Assembly (NCBI RefSeq): GCF_040869035.1
Contig: NZ_CP162100.1
Coordinates: 1,736,001 to 1,800,000, forward strand
From: Vibrio sp. NTOU-M3
GTDB lineage: Bacteria; Pseudomonadota; Gammaproteobacteria; Enterobacterales; Vibrionaceae
Length of the DNA stretch: 64,000 nt
Direction: 5' to 3'
The position numbers and the translations under genes are program-made. Under the pieces are notes generated by a model. The model saw nothing but the letters and a program-made list of their open reading frames with translations. It was not told where the DNA came from and did not search any database. Shown here piece after piece: positions 47,100 to 57,030 of this stretch (positions are counted from its first letter, which is position 1; each line of letters begins with the position of its first letter).

Positions 47100-47108
47100 C
47101 CCTTATTT
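47081..47108 (-). terminator. Terminator shared by the permease and PLD genes, overlapping coding sequence
   Basis: Perfect 12-bp stem AATAAGGGCTAC / GTAGCCCTTATT with a 3-base loop. On the minus strand it is followed by TTTTTTTC, a strong terminator for the gene ending at 47124; on the plus strand the tail is weaker. The stem includes the end of the permease gene. Confidence 0.8.
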
Positions 47109-47123
47109 AATAGAATACAGCTG

Positions 47124-48491
47124 TTAATTTTGATACTTCTTCATTTGCTTGGTGAACTTTGTTATTCGGCGTTTAAAATAATTCCTTGTAGCCTCTAGCG
47201 ATTCTTCATAAATAAGTTGACCAATTTCGGTTAGCACATCTTTAATGTTATCTGATAATGCCTCTAATTGTTCCCCTTCAGAGATACAATCATCATAAAT
47301 TGCACGTTCAATATCACTATTGGAAACGTTTCCATCACCATCAATATAATTATGCAGAGCATAATCTGATGGCTGAGAAGCTATATAGCTTACAATTTCA
47401 AATAAGTTTGCGTCTCTAAAAGATTTTAGACTGCTTAAATTATTTCTTTCTAAAACTTCTTTAATGCTGATAGCAAAGTCAGCAATATCATCATGCTTAG
47501 CTAATAAAAAGAACTCAATTTTCTCTAATGAAATGGCGCTAAGGTCGAGGTCTAGATCAAAGTCACTATTAATCTGGTGGAATGCTTCTACCTTTTCTTC
47601 TAGTTCTTCAAAATCAGGGCTATTGCAAATTGGACATTCTCCACAAAACGCCCACTCATAAAATTCCGTTAGTGCTTTATGAACATCAGAATAGCCAGAA
47701 CCCCACTCTAGCAATTGGTACGGTTCAATAGCTTCATATAAATTGACCAATCTCGTAACGGTTTCTGCAACCGAGTCAACTTCGAAAAAGTGTTCTTTTG
47801 GTTCATAGAACACATCAATATCATTTAGATTCTGGACAGAGTCAGTAAGCTCTCTTGCAAACTCATCGATAAAGCTTGCGGCATAATTATTCTTTATCTT
47901 ATCTAATGAGACCGGTGTTGTTTTACCTGATAATTGAACTTGATGTACTTGAACCGCATCGTCAATCAAGTTATTAACTATGCTATTCGTTATACGCTTA
48001 TCGTTATCAGAGAATCGAATCAACAACTCATTATTATTATAAACCGTTGGCTCTTCTTCTTTTTCATTATTTTTATTAAGAGATCTATTAAAATTGCAAT
48101 CAAACGAATCAGAAGTTGCTGATATATTTTGGCTGCCAACAAATAAAACCCCATCACAATAAATAAGCTTTACGTGGCATCTTGCGTGAAAGAAAACATC
48201 TGTATTAGAATACTTTTCTTGATTATCTGAAAGATAATCATAAAAGTTATTAAAACGCTCTTCTGCATTTTTGGATTCCAATCCATGAATGCCGAAAACA
48301 ACGGTTGCTTTGGTGTTATCTTGAATGAAGTTTTTCTGTATATAATCCAGACCGGAAATCAAATAGTTTACGGAAGTATAGGTAACAACCGTTAACTCCT
48401 TTTTGTCTTGGATATCTTTAATTTCTTTAAATGTATCTTCTTTGTAATGTCGAAGGTAAACATCAGCAGAAGTGGTTGTGAGTTGTTTCAT
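47124..48491 (-). CDS. Orphan phospholipase D-superfamily protein, possible nuclease
   Basis: 455 residues, no signal peptide. One HKD-type motif is visible: HVKLIYCDG followed by VLFVGSQN (about residues 107-123), which is HxK(x)4D plus GSxN, as in PLD-family nucleases acting as dimers. The rest is acidic and helical, with a CGECPICNS cysteine cluster (about 283-291) that may bind zinc. It reads clearly AT-richer than its neighbours and stands alone, both signs of acquisition. A restriction or anti-phage role is possible but unproven; a lipid role is less likely for a soluble single-motif protein. Confidence 0.6.
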   Translation of the reverse strand: MKQLTTTSADVYLRHYKEDTFKEIKDIQDKKELTVVTYTSVNYLISGLDYIQKNFIQDNTKATVVFGIHGLESKNAEERFNNFYDYLSDNQEKYSNTDVFFHARCHVKLIYCDGVLFVGSQNISATSDSFDCNFNRSLNKNNEKEEEPTVYNNNELLIRFSDNDKRITNSIVNNLIDDAVQVHQVQLSGKTTPVSLDKIKNNYAASFIDEFARELTDSVQNLNDIDVFYEPKEHFFEVDSVAETVTRLVNLYEAIEPYQLLEWGSGYSDVHKALTEFYEWAFCGECPICNSPDFEELEEKVEAFHQINSDFDLDLDLSAISLEKIEFFLLAKHDDIADFAISIKEVLERNNLSSLKSFRDANLFEIVSYIASQPSDYALHNYIDGDGNVSNSDIERAIYDDCISEGEQLEALSDNIKDVLTEIGQLIYEESLEATRNYFKRRITKFTKQMKKYQN

Positions 48492-48593
48492 AGCGAGTTG
48501 ACGTCATTAAGTTTTATTAAAGACGCCATTCTATACACTCAAACAATAACTAGTAAATAAGTTTATATCAGCAAACTATTGAATTAGATGATA

Positions 48594-49823
48594 TTAAAGA
48601 TAATACCGCAGATATCGCCCTTCGATATCACTCCACGTTTTGGTGCCTATTTGTTGCTCAATTAGGCTGATTGTAGCTTTATCAAATCCCCCATCGGCAT
48701 CAAACCTCATTGCTGCTAACAAGGTGTCGAGGCTTTTACCTGATTGATGTAATGCCGTGTCGAGCTCAAACCAAAATGCAGCACCTTTGCGATAAAACAA
48801 TGGGTAGTACTGATATTGTTTGTTTTCCGTCACTTTGTGGTGAGCCGCCAATAAGCCTGTTTTTACAAATGGGTATTTGGTTGCAAAATCATGCCACTGA
48901 CCAAGCGGGCTTTTCATCTCAAACGGCGAGCCATTTAGAGACTTAATCGCGTAATACTCTGCTAGGCTTTCATTGGCCCAAAGTGGCGTCTTCTGAGTTT
49001 GCAGCATATGGACAGATTCATGGGCTGCAATTTTCAACATCATCTGCAATGAATCATTCGTGACTTTTCCATCGTCGATCATCGCATTGACCAAGATCAG
49101 CGTATTCCCTGTCGCACCACCAATATTTCCAGCATAACGCTCACGCTTTAAAAACCCCATTCGCCATTGCTTTTGCTCGTGATTAGGGAACACTTGGTTA
49201 ATATAACGAAGCTGGCGCTCCAGCGTCGGTCTCCACCGTTTCATGTTCTCCGTGACTAATGGCGTATCACTGTAAATATCAACCTGCTTATCGCCCAGCT
49301 TGATTTGTGTTTTATCAAGCCCCCATAGCATGAATAATGGTGGTTGTTCCGCGCTAGGCAAGGATTCACACTGCCCTCCCGGTACACAAACCTGACTATC
49401 TACTTCAGTATCCTCACCGCGTTTAAATCTTGGTAAGCTATTCCATTCGCTGAGAAAGTACCAACCTTGCTTTTCATCGAATGCGGAGCGATTTTTAGAT
49501 GCATCAAAACCTGCATCGGTAACCGCAAAAAGATAGTTCTTCCACTCGACTCGTTGGCATGTCACTGGTTTTTCATACGGCAAAGCACCACGTCCATGTT
49601 CACCACTCACACATACAAGCTGTGGTTGAATATGGCTTTTTAATGTGCGAGATGGCATAACGGAAAATTCACCCAACGAGCTTGTATCAACAGACATAAT
49701 CAGTTGTTGTGGGTCACTTTCATCGACCTTAACTTGGTAGCTCAATGTGGGTGAGCCTACCGCCAATGTTGGAAGTAAAGAAAGCAGAGGCGGTAAGGTT
49801 TTTAGCAGAAGCTTCATGAACAA
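48594..49823 (-). CDS. Secreted gluzincin-like metallopeptidase
   Basis: 409 residues with signal peptide (about 1-23, AVG|SP). The zinc site is AAHESVHMLQ (HExxH, about 267-271) followed 13 residues later by the candidate glutamate ligand in WANESLAEYYA, the pattern of M1/M61-like gluzincins. An N-terminal beta-rich domain has paired cysteines. Expected in the periplasm or outside. No partner gene; substrate unknown. Confidence 0.7.
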   Translation of the reverse strand: MFMKLLLKTLPPLLSLLPTLAVGSPTLSYQVKVDESDPQQLIMSVDTSSLGEFSVMPSRTLKSHIQPQLVCVSGEHGRGALPYEKPVTCQRVEWKNYLFAVTDAGFDASKNRSAFDEKQGWYFLSEWNSLPRFKRGEDTEVDSQVCVPGGQCESLPSAEQPPLFMLWGLDKTQIKLGDKQVDIYSDTPLVTENMKRWRPTLERQLRYINQVFPNHEQKQWRMGFLKRERYAGNIGGATGNTLILVNAMIDDGKVTNDSLQMMLKIAAHESVHMLQTQKTPLWANESLAEYYAIKSLNGSPFEMKSPLGQWHDFATKYPFVKTGLLAAHHKVTENKQYQYYPLFYRKGAAFWFELDTALHQSGKSLDTLLAAMRFDADGGFDKATISLIEQQIGTKTWSDIEGRYLRYYL

Positions 49824-49922
49824 AACGGTTAGTGGATGTCAGAAGTTCTGACTCATGAAGTGAAGAAAAGTTCGCTTAGACTGATGCGTTCAGATAATTC
49901 TTACATTAAGTTATGCTTAAGT

Positions 49923-50366
49923 TTACTCAGCCAAGTGTTGAATGAGATCGTGCAGCAACCGTTTAAGCTGGCGAGCCTTTTCAGCATCGTAGTCCACCTG
50001 AGCGATTAATTGAGTGGGCAAACACGACAATGTCTTTTGTAACGCACGCCCAGAGTCTGTAAGAAAAATGAGCATTTTACGTTCGTCATCCTCATCTCGC
50101 TGGCGCATCACGAGCTCGGCTTGCTCCATACGTTTTAAGATTGGTGTAAGCGTGTTGCTATTGAGCAACGCTTGTTTACCAATCTCCCCCACAGTGATCC
50201 CATCTTGCTGCCAGAGAATAAGCAAAATAATGTATTGAGGATAAGTCAGCCGATGTTGCTCAAGCAGTGGTTGGTACAGCCGTGTAACCAAGCGCGACGC
50301 GGCATATAACGGAAAACACAATTGGTTTTCCAGCTTCTGATGCTCCTCAGGAACGTGCTTTTCCAT
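49923..50366 (-). CDS. MarR-family peroxide-responsive regulator, OhrR-like
   Basis: 147 residues from the ATG at 50366 (MEKHVPEEHQ). The conserved OhrR-type sensing cysteine is present in QLCFPLYAASRLV (about residue 17), followed by the winged helix with VGEIGKQALLNSNTLTPILKRME. Organic hydroperoxide oxidises such a cysteine and releases DNA. It starts one base after the glutathione peroxidase stop codon, so the two are translationally coupled and it likely represses this operon. Confidence 0.87.
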   Translation of the reverse strand: MEKHVPEEHQKLENQLCFPLYAASRLVTRLYQPLLEQHRLTYPQYIILLILWQQDGITVGEIGKQALLNSNTLTPILKRMEQAELVMRQRDEDDERKMLIFLTDSGRALQKTLSCLPTQLIAQVDYDAEKARQLKRLLHDLIQHLAE

Positions 50367-50367
50367 A

Positions 50368-50850
50368 TTAAACTGCCAATGCTTGCTGAATGTGTTTTTC
50401 CAACGCTTCAGGCTTCGTGGTTGGTGCAAATCGCTTAATCGGTAGCCCATCTTTGCCGATTAAGAATTTAGTAAAGTTCCACTTTATCCGACTTCCTAAA
50501 ATTCCCGGTAATTGCTGCTTCAAATAGACAAAAACCGGATGGCTATCTTCGCCATTGACCTCCAATTTTTCACTCATGGTGAAATCGACACCATAGTTAA
50601 TCAGGCAGCCGCCTTGGATCTCACTGGCATCACCCGGCTCTTGCTGGCCAAATTGGTTGCAAGGGCAACCGATAATAACCAGCCCTTGCTTCGCATACCG
50701 CTCATGCAGTGTTTGCAACCCTTCATATTGAGGAGTTAACCCGCATTGACTAGCTGTGTTAACAATAAGCACCACCTTGCCTTCTAAATCTTCAAAGTTC
50801 AGCGACTTACCTTGTAGCGTGTTAATTGATAGCTGATGAAATTGACCCAT
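50368..50850 (-). CDS. Glutathione peroxidase family protein
   Basis: 160 residues from the ATG at 50850, which has AAGGAG 8 bases upstream; an upstream in-frame extension lacks such a site. The peroxidatic cysteine is in NTASQCGLTPQY (about residue 36) and the tetrad partners in CNQFGQQEP and KWNFTKFL. A cysteine rather than selenocysteine form that reduces hydroperoxides, often with thioredoxin. Operon with the OhrR-like regulator supports an organic peroxide defence role. Confidence 0.92.
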   Translation of the reverse strand: MGQFHQLSINTLQGKSLNFEDLEGKVVLIVNTASQCGLTPQYEGLQTLHERYAKQGLVIIGCPCNQFGQQEPGDASEIQGGCLINYGVDFTMSEKLEVNGEDSHPVFVYLKQQLPGILGSRIKWNFTKFLIGKDGLPIKRFAPTTKPEALEKHIQQALAV

Positions 50851-51053
50851 TGTCTGACTCCTTATTCTGTACGCACAAAATATATCGCGCACGACATAAC
50901 CCCACAATGATAGTTCAATTTTTGAAATAAATTCAGTGTATAGAAAACAACCTTTAACACGCTCAGCATGTGCACAAAACGCTCAAGATCGACAAATTTA
51001 TAAAATTCACCCCTACAAATCGTGATGATTATTCAGGTGAAAACAAAAGCCAG

Positions 51054-51081
51054 TTTGCGCCGATGATTGGTTAATTATTAT
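51054..51081 (+). promoter_or_regulatory. Candidate promoter of the amylase gene
   Basis: TTTGCG and TATTAT separated by 16 bases, about 28 bases before the amylase ATG. A reasonable vegetative promoter by eye only. Confidence 0.35.
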
Positions 51082-51109
51082 GCAAGCAAATTAATAACAA
51101 GAGACGTGT

Positions 51110-52513
51110 ATGATGAAACGACTAAATAAACTGTTAATTGCAACTGCTGTCACCTGTGCATTTTCGGCAACCGCAAATGCGGATGCTATCCTGCATGCAT
51201 TTAATTGGAAGTACTCCGACGTCACCTCTAATGCCAGCGCCATCGCTCAAGCTGGCTACAAGAAAGTGCTTATCTCTCCGGCAATGAAGTCGAGTGGCAA
51301 TGAGTGGTGGGCACGTTATCAGCCTCAGGATTTACGTGTGATCGACTCACCACTGGGCAACAAACAAGATTTGCAAGCCATGATCGCTGCACTGCAAAAC
51401 GTTGGCGTCGATGTGTATGCTGACGTAGTACTAAACCACATGGCAAACGAGAGCTGGAAGCGCAGCGATCTCAACTACCCCGGCACTGAAGTCCTAAACG
51501 ACTATAGCAGCCGCGCAAGCTACTATCAGAACCAGACATTATTTGGTGATCTCAACAATAATTTGTTCTCAGCGAACGATTTTCATCCTGCTGGATGCAT
51601 TACTAATTGGAGCGATCCAGGCAACGTACAGTACTGGCGTTTATGCGGCGGAAGTGGTGACGCTGGCCTCCCTGATCTCGATCCAAACCAATGGGTTGTT
51701 TCTCAGCAACGCTTGTACCTCAATGCGTTGAAAAATATGGGTATCAAAGGCTTTAGAATTGATGCGGTAAAACACATGAGCCAATACCAGATAGACCAGA
51801 TTTTCACATCGGACATTACCTCAGGAATGCATGTGTTTGGAGAAGTGATCACCAGTGGCGGTAAAGGTGACAGTGGTTACGAAGCGTTTCTTGCGCCTTA
51901 CCTGAATGCAACCAATCATGCTGCCTATGACTTCCCACTTTTTGCGACGATTCGTTCTGCTTTCTCACTCAACGGCGGCTTAAACCAACTGCATGATCCA
52001 CAGGCTTATGGTCAAGCATTGCCAGATGCTCGCGCCATCACCTTTACCATTACTCATGACATCCCAACCAATGACGGATTCCGTTACCAAATTATGGACC
52101 CTCAGGATGAGCAACTGGCGTACGCCTTCGTTCTGGGTAAAGACGGTGGCACACCACTTGTCTACAGTGATGAGCTGTCAGATGCGGAAGACCGAGACAA
52201 TGGCCGCTGGGCGAATGTGTGGAATGACAGCAAGATGAAAGGCATGCTCAGCTTCCACAATGCAATGCAAGGTAAAACCATGACCATGTTGCACAGCGAT
52301 AAATGCACCCTATTGTTTAAGAGAGGAAAAGAAGGCGTTGTTGGTATCAACAAATGTGGCGAGTCACGTAGCATCACGGTTGATACGTACCAGCACGAGT
52401 TTAACTGGTATGTTGAATACAAAGACGTACTCAGCAACGCAACTGAAACAGTAAACTCACGCTACCACGTTTTCACCCTACCCGCTCGCACTGCAAGGAT
52501 GTATAAACTGTAA
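51110..52513 (+). CDS. Secreted alpha-amylase, glycoside hydrolase family 13
   Basis: 467 residues with signal peptide (1-24, TANA|DA). GH13 regions: DVVLNHM (about 106-112), GFRIDAVKHM with the nucleophile Asp (about 219-228), FGEVI with the acid/base Glu, and FTITHDIP with the transition-state Asp. The C-terminal beta domain (about 385-467) is the amylase C domain. It hydrolyses alpha-1,4 glucan such as starch or glycogen outside the cell. It is monocistronic and ends at a strong bidirectional terminator. Confidence 0.93.
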   Translation: MMKRLNKLLIATAVTCAFSATANADAILHAFNWKYSDVTSNASAIAQAGYKKVLISPAMKSSGNEWWARYQPQDLRVIDSPLGNKQDLQAMIAALQNVGVDVYADVVLNHMANESWKRSDLNYPGTEVLNDYSSRASYYQNQTLFGDLNNNLFSANDFHPAGCITNWSDPGNVQYWRLCGGSGDAGLPDLDPNQWVVSQQRLYLNALKNMGIKGFRIDAVKHMSQYQIDQIFTSDITSGMHVFGEVITSGGKGDSGYEAFLAPYLNATNHAAYDFPLFATIRSAFSLNGGLNQLHDPQAYGQALPDARAITFTITHDIPTNDGFRYQIMDPQDEQLAYAFVLGKDGGTPLVYSDELSDAEDRDNGRWANVWNDSKMKGMLSFHNAMQGKTMTMLHSDKCTLLFKRGKEGVVGINKCGESRSITVDTYQHEFNWYVEYKDVLSNATETVNSRYHVFTLPARTARMYKL

Positions 52514-52528
52514 CGGCTTTAACAACGA

Positions 52529-52559
52529 AAAAGGCGCGAAATTCGCGCCTTTTGTTTTT
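52529..52559. terminator. Bidirectional terminator between amylase and rhlE
   Basis: AAAAGGCGCGAA / TTCGCGCCTTTT stem with flanking A- and T-runs (TTTTGTTTTT on the plus strand). It serves the two convergent genes. Confidence 0.9.
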
Positions 52560-52562
52560 CAC

Positions 52563-54017
52563 TTAAGCCATTTGAGGTTGCGGCTTACGTTTATTCTGCT
52601 GTGGCTTTCCACCGGTTCTTTTTGCTTTATGAGGTTTTGAGCCTGCTTTGTTTTCGTTGGAACCACGTTGTTGACCATTAGAAGCTGGCTTTCTGCGTTT
52701 CTTACTCTTGTCCGCATCTTTTAACGCTTCATCACTAAACTGGAAACGACGCTTAGGTTTTCGCGTAGGCTGCTTTGGCTCTTGTTTGGCTTGGCCACCA
52801 TCCGCTGCCGTCTTCGGTTTTTTTGGTTTTTTCGGCTTCTTAGGTTTAATCGGACGTGTATCCAGTTTCGATTCTGGCACTGGATTGGTTGGCACAAAGC
52901 TATCCAACTCATTGCGTGGCAATACTTGCTTGATCAAACGCTCAATTGAGAATAGCTCTGGTGCTTCCAGTGCGCAGACAAGTGAAATCGCTTTACCTAC
53001 TTCACCAGCACGACCAGTACGGCCGATACGGTGAACGTAATCTTCAGCGACTTTCGGTAACTCAAAGTTCACCACTTGCGGCAATTGCGGGATATCGATA
53101 CCACGCGCAGCAATATCCGTCGCAACCAAAACACGAATATCACCAGATTTAAATTCTGCCAATGCACGAGTGCGTGCACCTTGGCTTTTGTTACCATGAA
53201 TGGCCGCCGCCGCGAGCCCCTTTTCATTCAAGAATGAAGCTAAGCGGTTTGCACCGTGCTTAGTCTTGGTAAACACCAACACTTGCTGCCAGTTGCCATC
53301 TTTAATCAACTTCACCAGCATTGGCGCTTTTTTCTTAACATCCGCTGGGTAGATAAACTGCTCTACCGTGCGGGCTGTTGAGTTTGCTGGGTTAACTGAG
53401 ATTTCAACTGGATCATTGACCAACCCTTTGGCTAGCTCGCGAATTTCTGGCGAAAAAGTTGCAGAGAACAATAGATTCTGACGTTTTTCAGGCAGCAATG
53501 CTAAGATCTTACGGATATCACGGATGAATCCCATATCCAACATTCGGTCTGCTTCATCAAGCACCAACACTTCCAGTTGATCAAACTTGACCGCATTTTG
53601 GTTGTATAAATCCAGCAATCGTCCCGGCGTGGCAACCAACACATCCACTCCTGCACGCAAGCGTTGCATTTGAGGGTTAATCTTTACACCACCAAATACT
53701 ACGGCGCTCTTTAGAGACAAATGACGACTATAAATAAAGACGTTCTCTTGAACTTGAGCGGCCAATTCGCGTGTTGGCGTTAAGATCAGCGCTCGAACCT
53801 GATTATTACGAACACGAGGGCCATTCGCCAGCCGTTCCAAAATTGGTAGTGTGAATCCTGCTGTTTTACCGGTTCCGGTCTGCGCGGCCGCCATTGCATC
53901 TTTGCCTTCCAGTATCACTGGAATAGCTTGCTGCTGGATGGGAGAAGGCGTGTCGTATCCTTTTTCCTGAATAGCTTTAAGGATTGGCGCCGAAAGACCT
54001 AACGAGGTAAAACCCAT
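52563..54017 (-). CDS. rhlE: DEAD-box RNA helicase RhlE
   Basis: 484 residues. Q-motif [20 protein letters not shown], Walker [10 protein letters not shown] (about 44-52), DEAD box [10 protein letters not shown] (about 152-161), SAT as FSATFS, and [11 protein letters not shown] near residue 330. The C-terminal tail (about 385-484) is very basic and low complexity with [13 protein letters not shown] repeats, which would bind RNA non-specifically. It acts in ribosome assembly and cold-time mRNA handling. Its upstream region is present a second time at 56.8 kb. Confidence 0.93.
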   Translation of the reverse strand: MGFTSLGLSAPILKAIQEKGYDTPSPIQQQAIPVILEGKDAMAAAQTGTGKTAGFTLPILERLANGPRVRNNQVRALILTPTRELAAQVQENVFIYSRHLSLKSAVVFGGVKINPQMQRLRAGVDVLVATPGRLLDLYNQNAVKFDQLEVLVLDEADRMLDMGFIRDIRKILALLPEKRQNLLFSATFSPEIRELAKGLVNDPVEISVNPANSTARTVEQFIYPADVKKKAPMLVKLIKDGNWQQVLVFTKTKHGANRLASFLNEKGLAAAAIHGNKSQGARTRALAEFKSGDIRVLVATDIAARGIDIPQLPQVVNFELPKVAEDYVHRIGRTGRAGEVGKAISLVCALEAPELFSIERLIKQVLPRNELDSFVPTNPVPESKLDTRPIKPKKPKKPKKPKTAADGGQAKQEPKQPTRKPKRRFQFSDEALKDADKSKKRRKPASNGQQRGSNENKAGSKPHKAKRTGGKPQQNKRKPQPQMA

Positions 54018-54208
54018 ATATGATTCTCAATTGTTGATGAAGTAATGTATTCGCCTAAATGCAGAGACGAGAAAAGTGCGACATTCTGAGTGTTTCGCCG
54101 CCTTTTAGCAACTTACTTTTTAAAAGATGACTGAGAACACAACCGTTTGTTCAGAAATGAGGTTTTTAGAGTGCGATTTTTAGGAATGTGGGGCGACAGG
54201 GAAGCTTA
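54009..54208. repeat. Direct repeat copy A (rhlE start and upstream region)
   Basis: This stretch, from the first rhlE codons through its 5' region, recurs in diverged form at 56837-57030 in the same orientation. Matching blocks include AAAACCCATA, TTTTTAAAAGATG and the run around GAGAACACA..TGTTTGTTC, AGTTTTTAGAG-like and GGGCGACAGG. A shorter match, AATGGCAAG, lies further on at about 54219. It is likely to include the rhlE promoter and leader. No gene lies in the 361-base gap up to the lipoprotein gene. Confidence 0.6.
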
Positions 54209-54324
54209 GGTAAGAAAATGGCAAGAGCTGATCCTAGTATTCTCGCCTCATTTAAAACATACAAATCAGAGTGTTACCTTAAAGATGTGTAGGAACATTA
54301 AGAAGAAAGGTACTCGTGAGCATA

Positions 54325-54355
54325 AAAAAAACCGCACTGTTAGGCGGTTTTTTAC
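54325..54355 (-). terminator. Terminator of the ompA-lipoprotein pair
   Basis: AAAAAACCGC / GCGGTTTTTT stem with an 8-base loop, 24 bases past the stop of the minus-strand lipoprotein gene. Symmetrical A/T tails make it bidirectional. Confidence 0.8.
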
Positions 54356-54378
54356 TACGTTCATGCTTCAACTCATTT

Positions 54379-55380
54379 TTAAAAACTAGAAACACATGAG
54401 GCCGAATTTGATAAATCCGCGCTTGGGCTACCAATAGCTCCAGCAGATAAACCTATAGCATTAAACGTGCTACCGTTGACCGTACTAGATAAATAATTGA
54501 ACACTGTTGGCCAACCAAAACGAGGATACATACCGTCTGAGGTAGGATTATTAAAGCTGTAGAGCTCCTGCAACTCACTTTGGTCAGGGCGACGCCAGTT
54601 GGATTGACCAGCAAAATTGATAGTAGCCAACTTTTGGCACCATCGATCAAACTGACCGTTTACACCCGCTTGCGCATCATTACCTGTTCCCGGCAGAACA
54701 ACACCATCTCCATCTTGACGGAAATACGCAAAATCCCCATCAACAGGTGCCAAACCAATATTTAACACCATACTAGAAGCATACGTGTCACCGGAGTTGT
54801 CCGGCGTATCTTGTGCAGTGTAACCAAGCTCACTTAGCAAACTTGCTGTTGGTGTACTGGTAAACCACTTAGTTTTCCCATCATTAGAATCAACAATTTC
54901 TCTAACTTTTAAGCATTTACCTGTCGCATTAGTCGCATCAGCGTTATCAACCCCACCGTTCGCTTCTTTGTCTATCTCAAAACCAATGACATGACCACAA
55001 ACAAACGACTCAATCACATTCAACGTTACTTCATTGCTCGTGATCCCATCTAGAGAAGCTGTAACTTGAGTGCTACCTATTTGAATCGGAGCGGCCAAAC
55101 CCGCTTGGTTAAAGCTAGCGATATCCGGCGTTACTGTTGACCAATTTACTAAATGAGTAATATCAGCAGTTGAGCCATCATCATACTTTCCAATAGCTTT
55201 GTACTGCTCTGGCAAATACGTTGACACATTGTCAGGTGTTACAACAATTTCGAAAACATTGGCGCTACTTTCGCTGGATGGCTTTTGGGAAGGCAACCCA
55301 CTATTTTCACCACCACAACCAAATAACACAGTGGATAATCCAAGTAACACATAACTGGCTTGTTTTGACTTCACTACCAT
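54379..55380 (-). CDS. Lipoprotein with Ig-like domain and DUF1566-like C-terminal region
   Basis: 333 residues. Lipobox LFGCGG (cysteine about 22). A Ser-rich spacer is followed by a BIG2/Ig-like fold (about 44-125: TYLPEQYKAIGKYDDGSTADITHLVNW in two pieces, then GSTQVTASLDGITSNEVTLNVI). The C-terminal 200 residues look like DUF1566, with paired cysteines and NWRRPDQSELQELYSF. Probably an outer-membrane, surface-exposed adhesin-like or wall-linked lipoprotein. It starts 2 bases after the ompA-like gene, so the pair is an operon. Confidence 0.75.
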   Translation of the reverse strand: MVVKSKQASYVLLGLSTVLFGCGGENSGLPSQKPSSESSANVFEIVVTPDNVSTYLPEQYKAIGKYDDGSTADITHLVNWSTVTPDIASFNQAGLAAPIQIGSTQVTASLDGITSNEVTLNVIESFVCGHVIGFEIDKEANGGVDNADATNATGKCLKVREIVDSNDGKTKWFTSTPTASLLSELGYTAQDTPDNSGDTYASSMVLNIGLAPVDGDFAYFRQDGDGVVLPGTGNDAQAGVNGQFDRWCQKLATINFAGQSNWRRPDQSELQELYSFNNPTSDGMYPRFGWPTVFNYLSSTVNGSTFNAIGLSAGAIGSPSADLSNSASCVSSF

Positions 55381-55382
55381 CT

Positions 55383-56420
55383 TTATTGCTCCTCAGCCTG
55401 TTGAACCACAGATTCCATTGTGTGTATTTCTACACGGCGGTTTTGCGCACGTCCTTCAGCAGTAGAATTGGTCGAGACGGGAAAACGCTCACCTACCCCT
55501 TCTGCAACAATATGGCTGGCAGATACACCTTCTGATTCTAGGTAACGCTTAACGGCTTCTGCACGCGACTGAGATAGCTTCAAGTTGTAGTCTTCAGCTC
55601 CCAACGAGTCAGTGTGTCCGGTGATCTTCACTCGAACATCTGGGTAACGGTTAAGGTGCTCTAAGATAGGAACTAGTTGAGTTTTAGCAAATGGCGTTAG
55701 TACAGAAGAATCAAATTCGAAAAGAGAAGAACCATCTTGCGCTTTAATTGTAATCATGACAGGTTTTGAAGGCGTTTTTATCTCTGTCTTTTTTTCAACA
55801 GCGGTGATTACAGGCGGTTGAGCAGATTCTTTACCAAATTTATATGTGAGACCAAGAGTGGTAAAGTTTACATCTGAGCCACCGGTGTCATTGTCTCCAA
55901 CGTTATCAAACCACTGATATTCAAGTCGCGCACTTAATGCTTGGCTTATTTGGTATTCTATTCCAGCACCAAGCATCAAAGATACGCCATCATCGCTCTC
56001 TTCAACTAAGCTGCCTATCTCTTGTCCTGTTTTATCCGCTTTCCAACCTAATGCGCCAACTTTTCCAAATAGATCCCATGCTGAACTGATTGAATAATCA
56101 GCTTTTAACCCCAACTCTACCCCTTGTACCTCTGCTTCATAAGGCGCATCGATAAGGCTATTATCCAATGCAGGGTATACGGCTTTCGCTTTACCAAAAT
56201 AATCGTATCCCCCCTCCAAAGATAACCAATTATTAAATTGGTACCCCAGAAGAACGCCTGCTCCAATTGCATCTCTGTCACAACTAGTTTCATGGGCTTC
56301 GCAACCATGAGCAAAATAGCTCCAACCGACTTTACTTCCTACGTAAAAACCGTCATCTGACGCCGAACTCATACTAGGAAATAAGCCAAGTAAGGAGAAA
56401 GAAAGGAAAATATACTTCAT
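55383..56420 (-). CDS. OmpA-family outer membrane protein
   Basis: 345 residues from the ATG at 56420, chosen because GGTGAG lies just upstream and the signal peptide (MKYIFLSFSLLGLFPSMSSA) starts there. N-terminal eight-strand beta-barrel (about 22-190, with FYVGSKVGWSYF and LTYKFGKE), a short linker, and a C-terminal OmpA peptidoglycan-binding domain with FDSSVLTPFAKTQL, KITGHTDSLGAEDYN and LSQSRAEAVKRYL. It tethers outer membrane to wall. The downstream lipoprotein may be a partner. Confidence 0.9.
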   Translation of the reverse strand: MKYIFLSFSLLGLFPSMSSASDDGFYVGSKVGWSYFAHGCEAHETSCDRDAIGAGVLLGYQFNNWLSLEGGYDYFGKAKAVYPALDNSLIDAPYEAEVQGVELGLKADYSISSAWDLFGKVGALGWKADKTGQEIGSLVEESDDGVSLMLGAGIEYQISQALSARLEYQWFDNVGDNDTGGSDVNFTTLGLTYKFGKESAQPPVITAVEKKTEIKTPSKPVMITIKAQDGSSLFEFDSSVLTPFAKTQLVPILEHLNRYPDVRVKITGHTDSLGAEDYNLKLSQSRAEAVKRYLESEGVSASHIVAEGVGERFPVSTNSTAEGRAQNRRVEIHTMESVVQQAEEQ

Positions 56421-56836
56421 AAACTCACCATAATTACAACAAGTAACAAACAAAAAAGTTACAAAACTATTCCCCTAAAGAAGTAGTTATGAGTTTTTAT
56501 ATTAATGAAAGCGTCAATAAAAAAATCGAGCCATGCCGCAAATAAAAAACTTTAAACTTATTTAAAAATGCGAATTATGAATTGATATGAATTAACTATT
56601 CAAATAATAATGAGAATGATGAGCATATTCCAACAGCGTTAATGAAGAGTCACAGTTACATAAAAAACATTAAATTTTACAAATAGTTAGGCAATAAATA
56701 AAAATTAACACTACTCTTACCGCAAATAATACACAGTTTTCGTTATAAACAATTAATCAACTGATTGATGAGAGTGAGCATTCATATTTTTTCTTAGGTA
56801 GATTTACGAGTTCATCCAAGAGCCGAATAAAATAAA

Positions 56837-57030
56837 AACCCATAGAATTTTCAATTATTAATGAAGAAATGTAATCGCTTAAATACGGAAAGGAGAAAAG
56901 CATGATAGTTCAAGTATTTCACCACCTTATAGCAAACTATTTTTTAAAAGATGCTGAGAACACAGCTGTTTGTTCGAAAATGCAGTTTTTAGAGGGCAAT
57001 TTTTAGCAATGTAGGGCGACAGGTAAGCAG
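56837..57030. repeat. Direct repeat copy B (diverged copy of the rhlE upstream region)
   Basis: Same orientation as copy A at 54009-54208, and it even includes AAAAACCCATA, the equivalent of the rhlE start codon, but no helicase frame follows. Extra sequence of about 75 bases then separates a final AATGGCAAG match near 57112. It lies in the 800-base gap between the ompA-like gene and the retron operon; the rest of that gap (56454-56836) is AT-rich without a gene I can support. A 34-codon frame with an AAGGAG site (56902-57006) is probably fortuitous. Confidence 0.6.

Noticed and set aside
50885..50940. OhrR operator ahead of the glutathione peroxidase gene (TTCAATTTTTGAA)
   Set aside because: It is palindromic but sits in AT-rich DNA and does not match the known TACAATT-type operator well.
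51005..51045. MalT box or CRP site ahead of the amylase gene
   Set aside because: GGGGTGA on the minus strand and CGTGA..TTCAG each match only half of the known consensus; too weak to list.
56902..57006. 34-codon frame with AAGGAG ribosome site
   Set aside because: It lies inside repeat copy B, and the matching place in copy A has no ATG, so the frame looks accidental.
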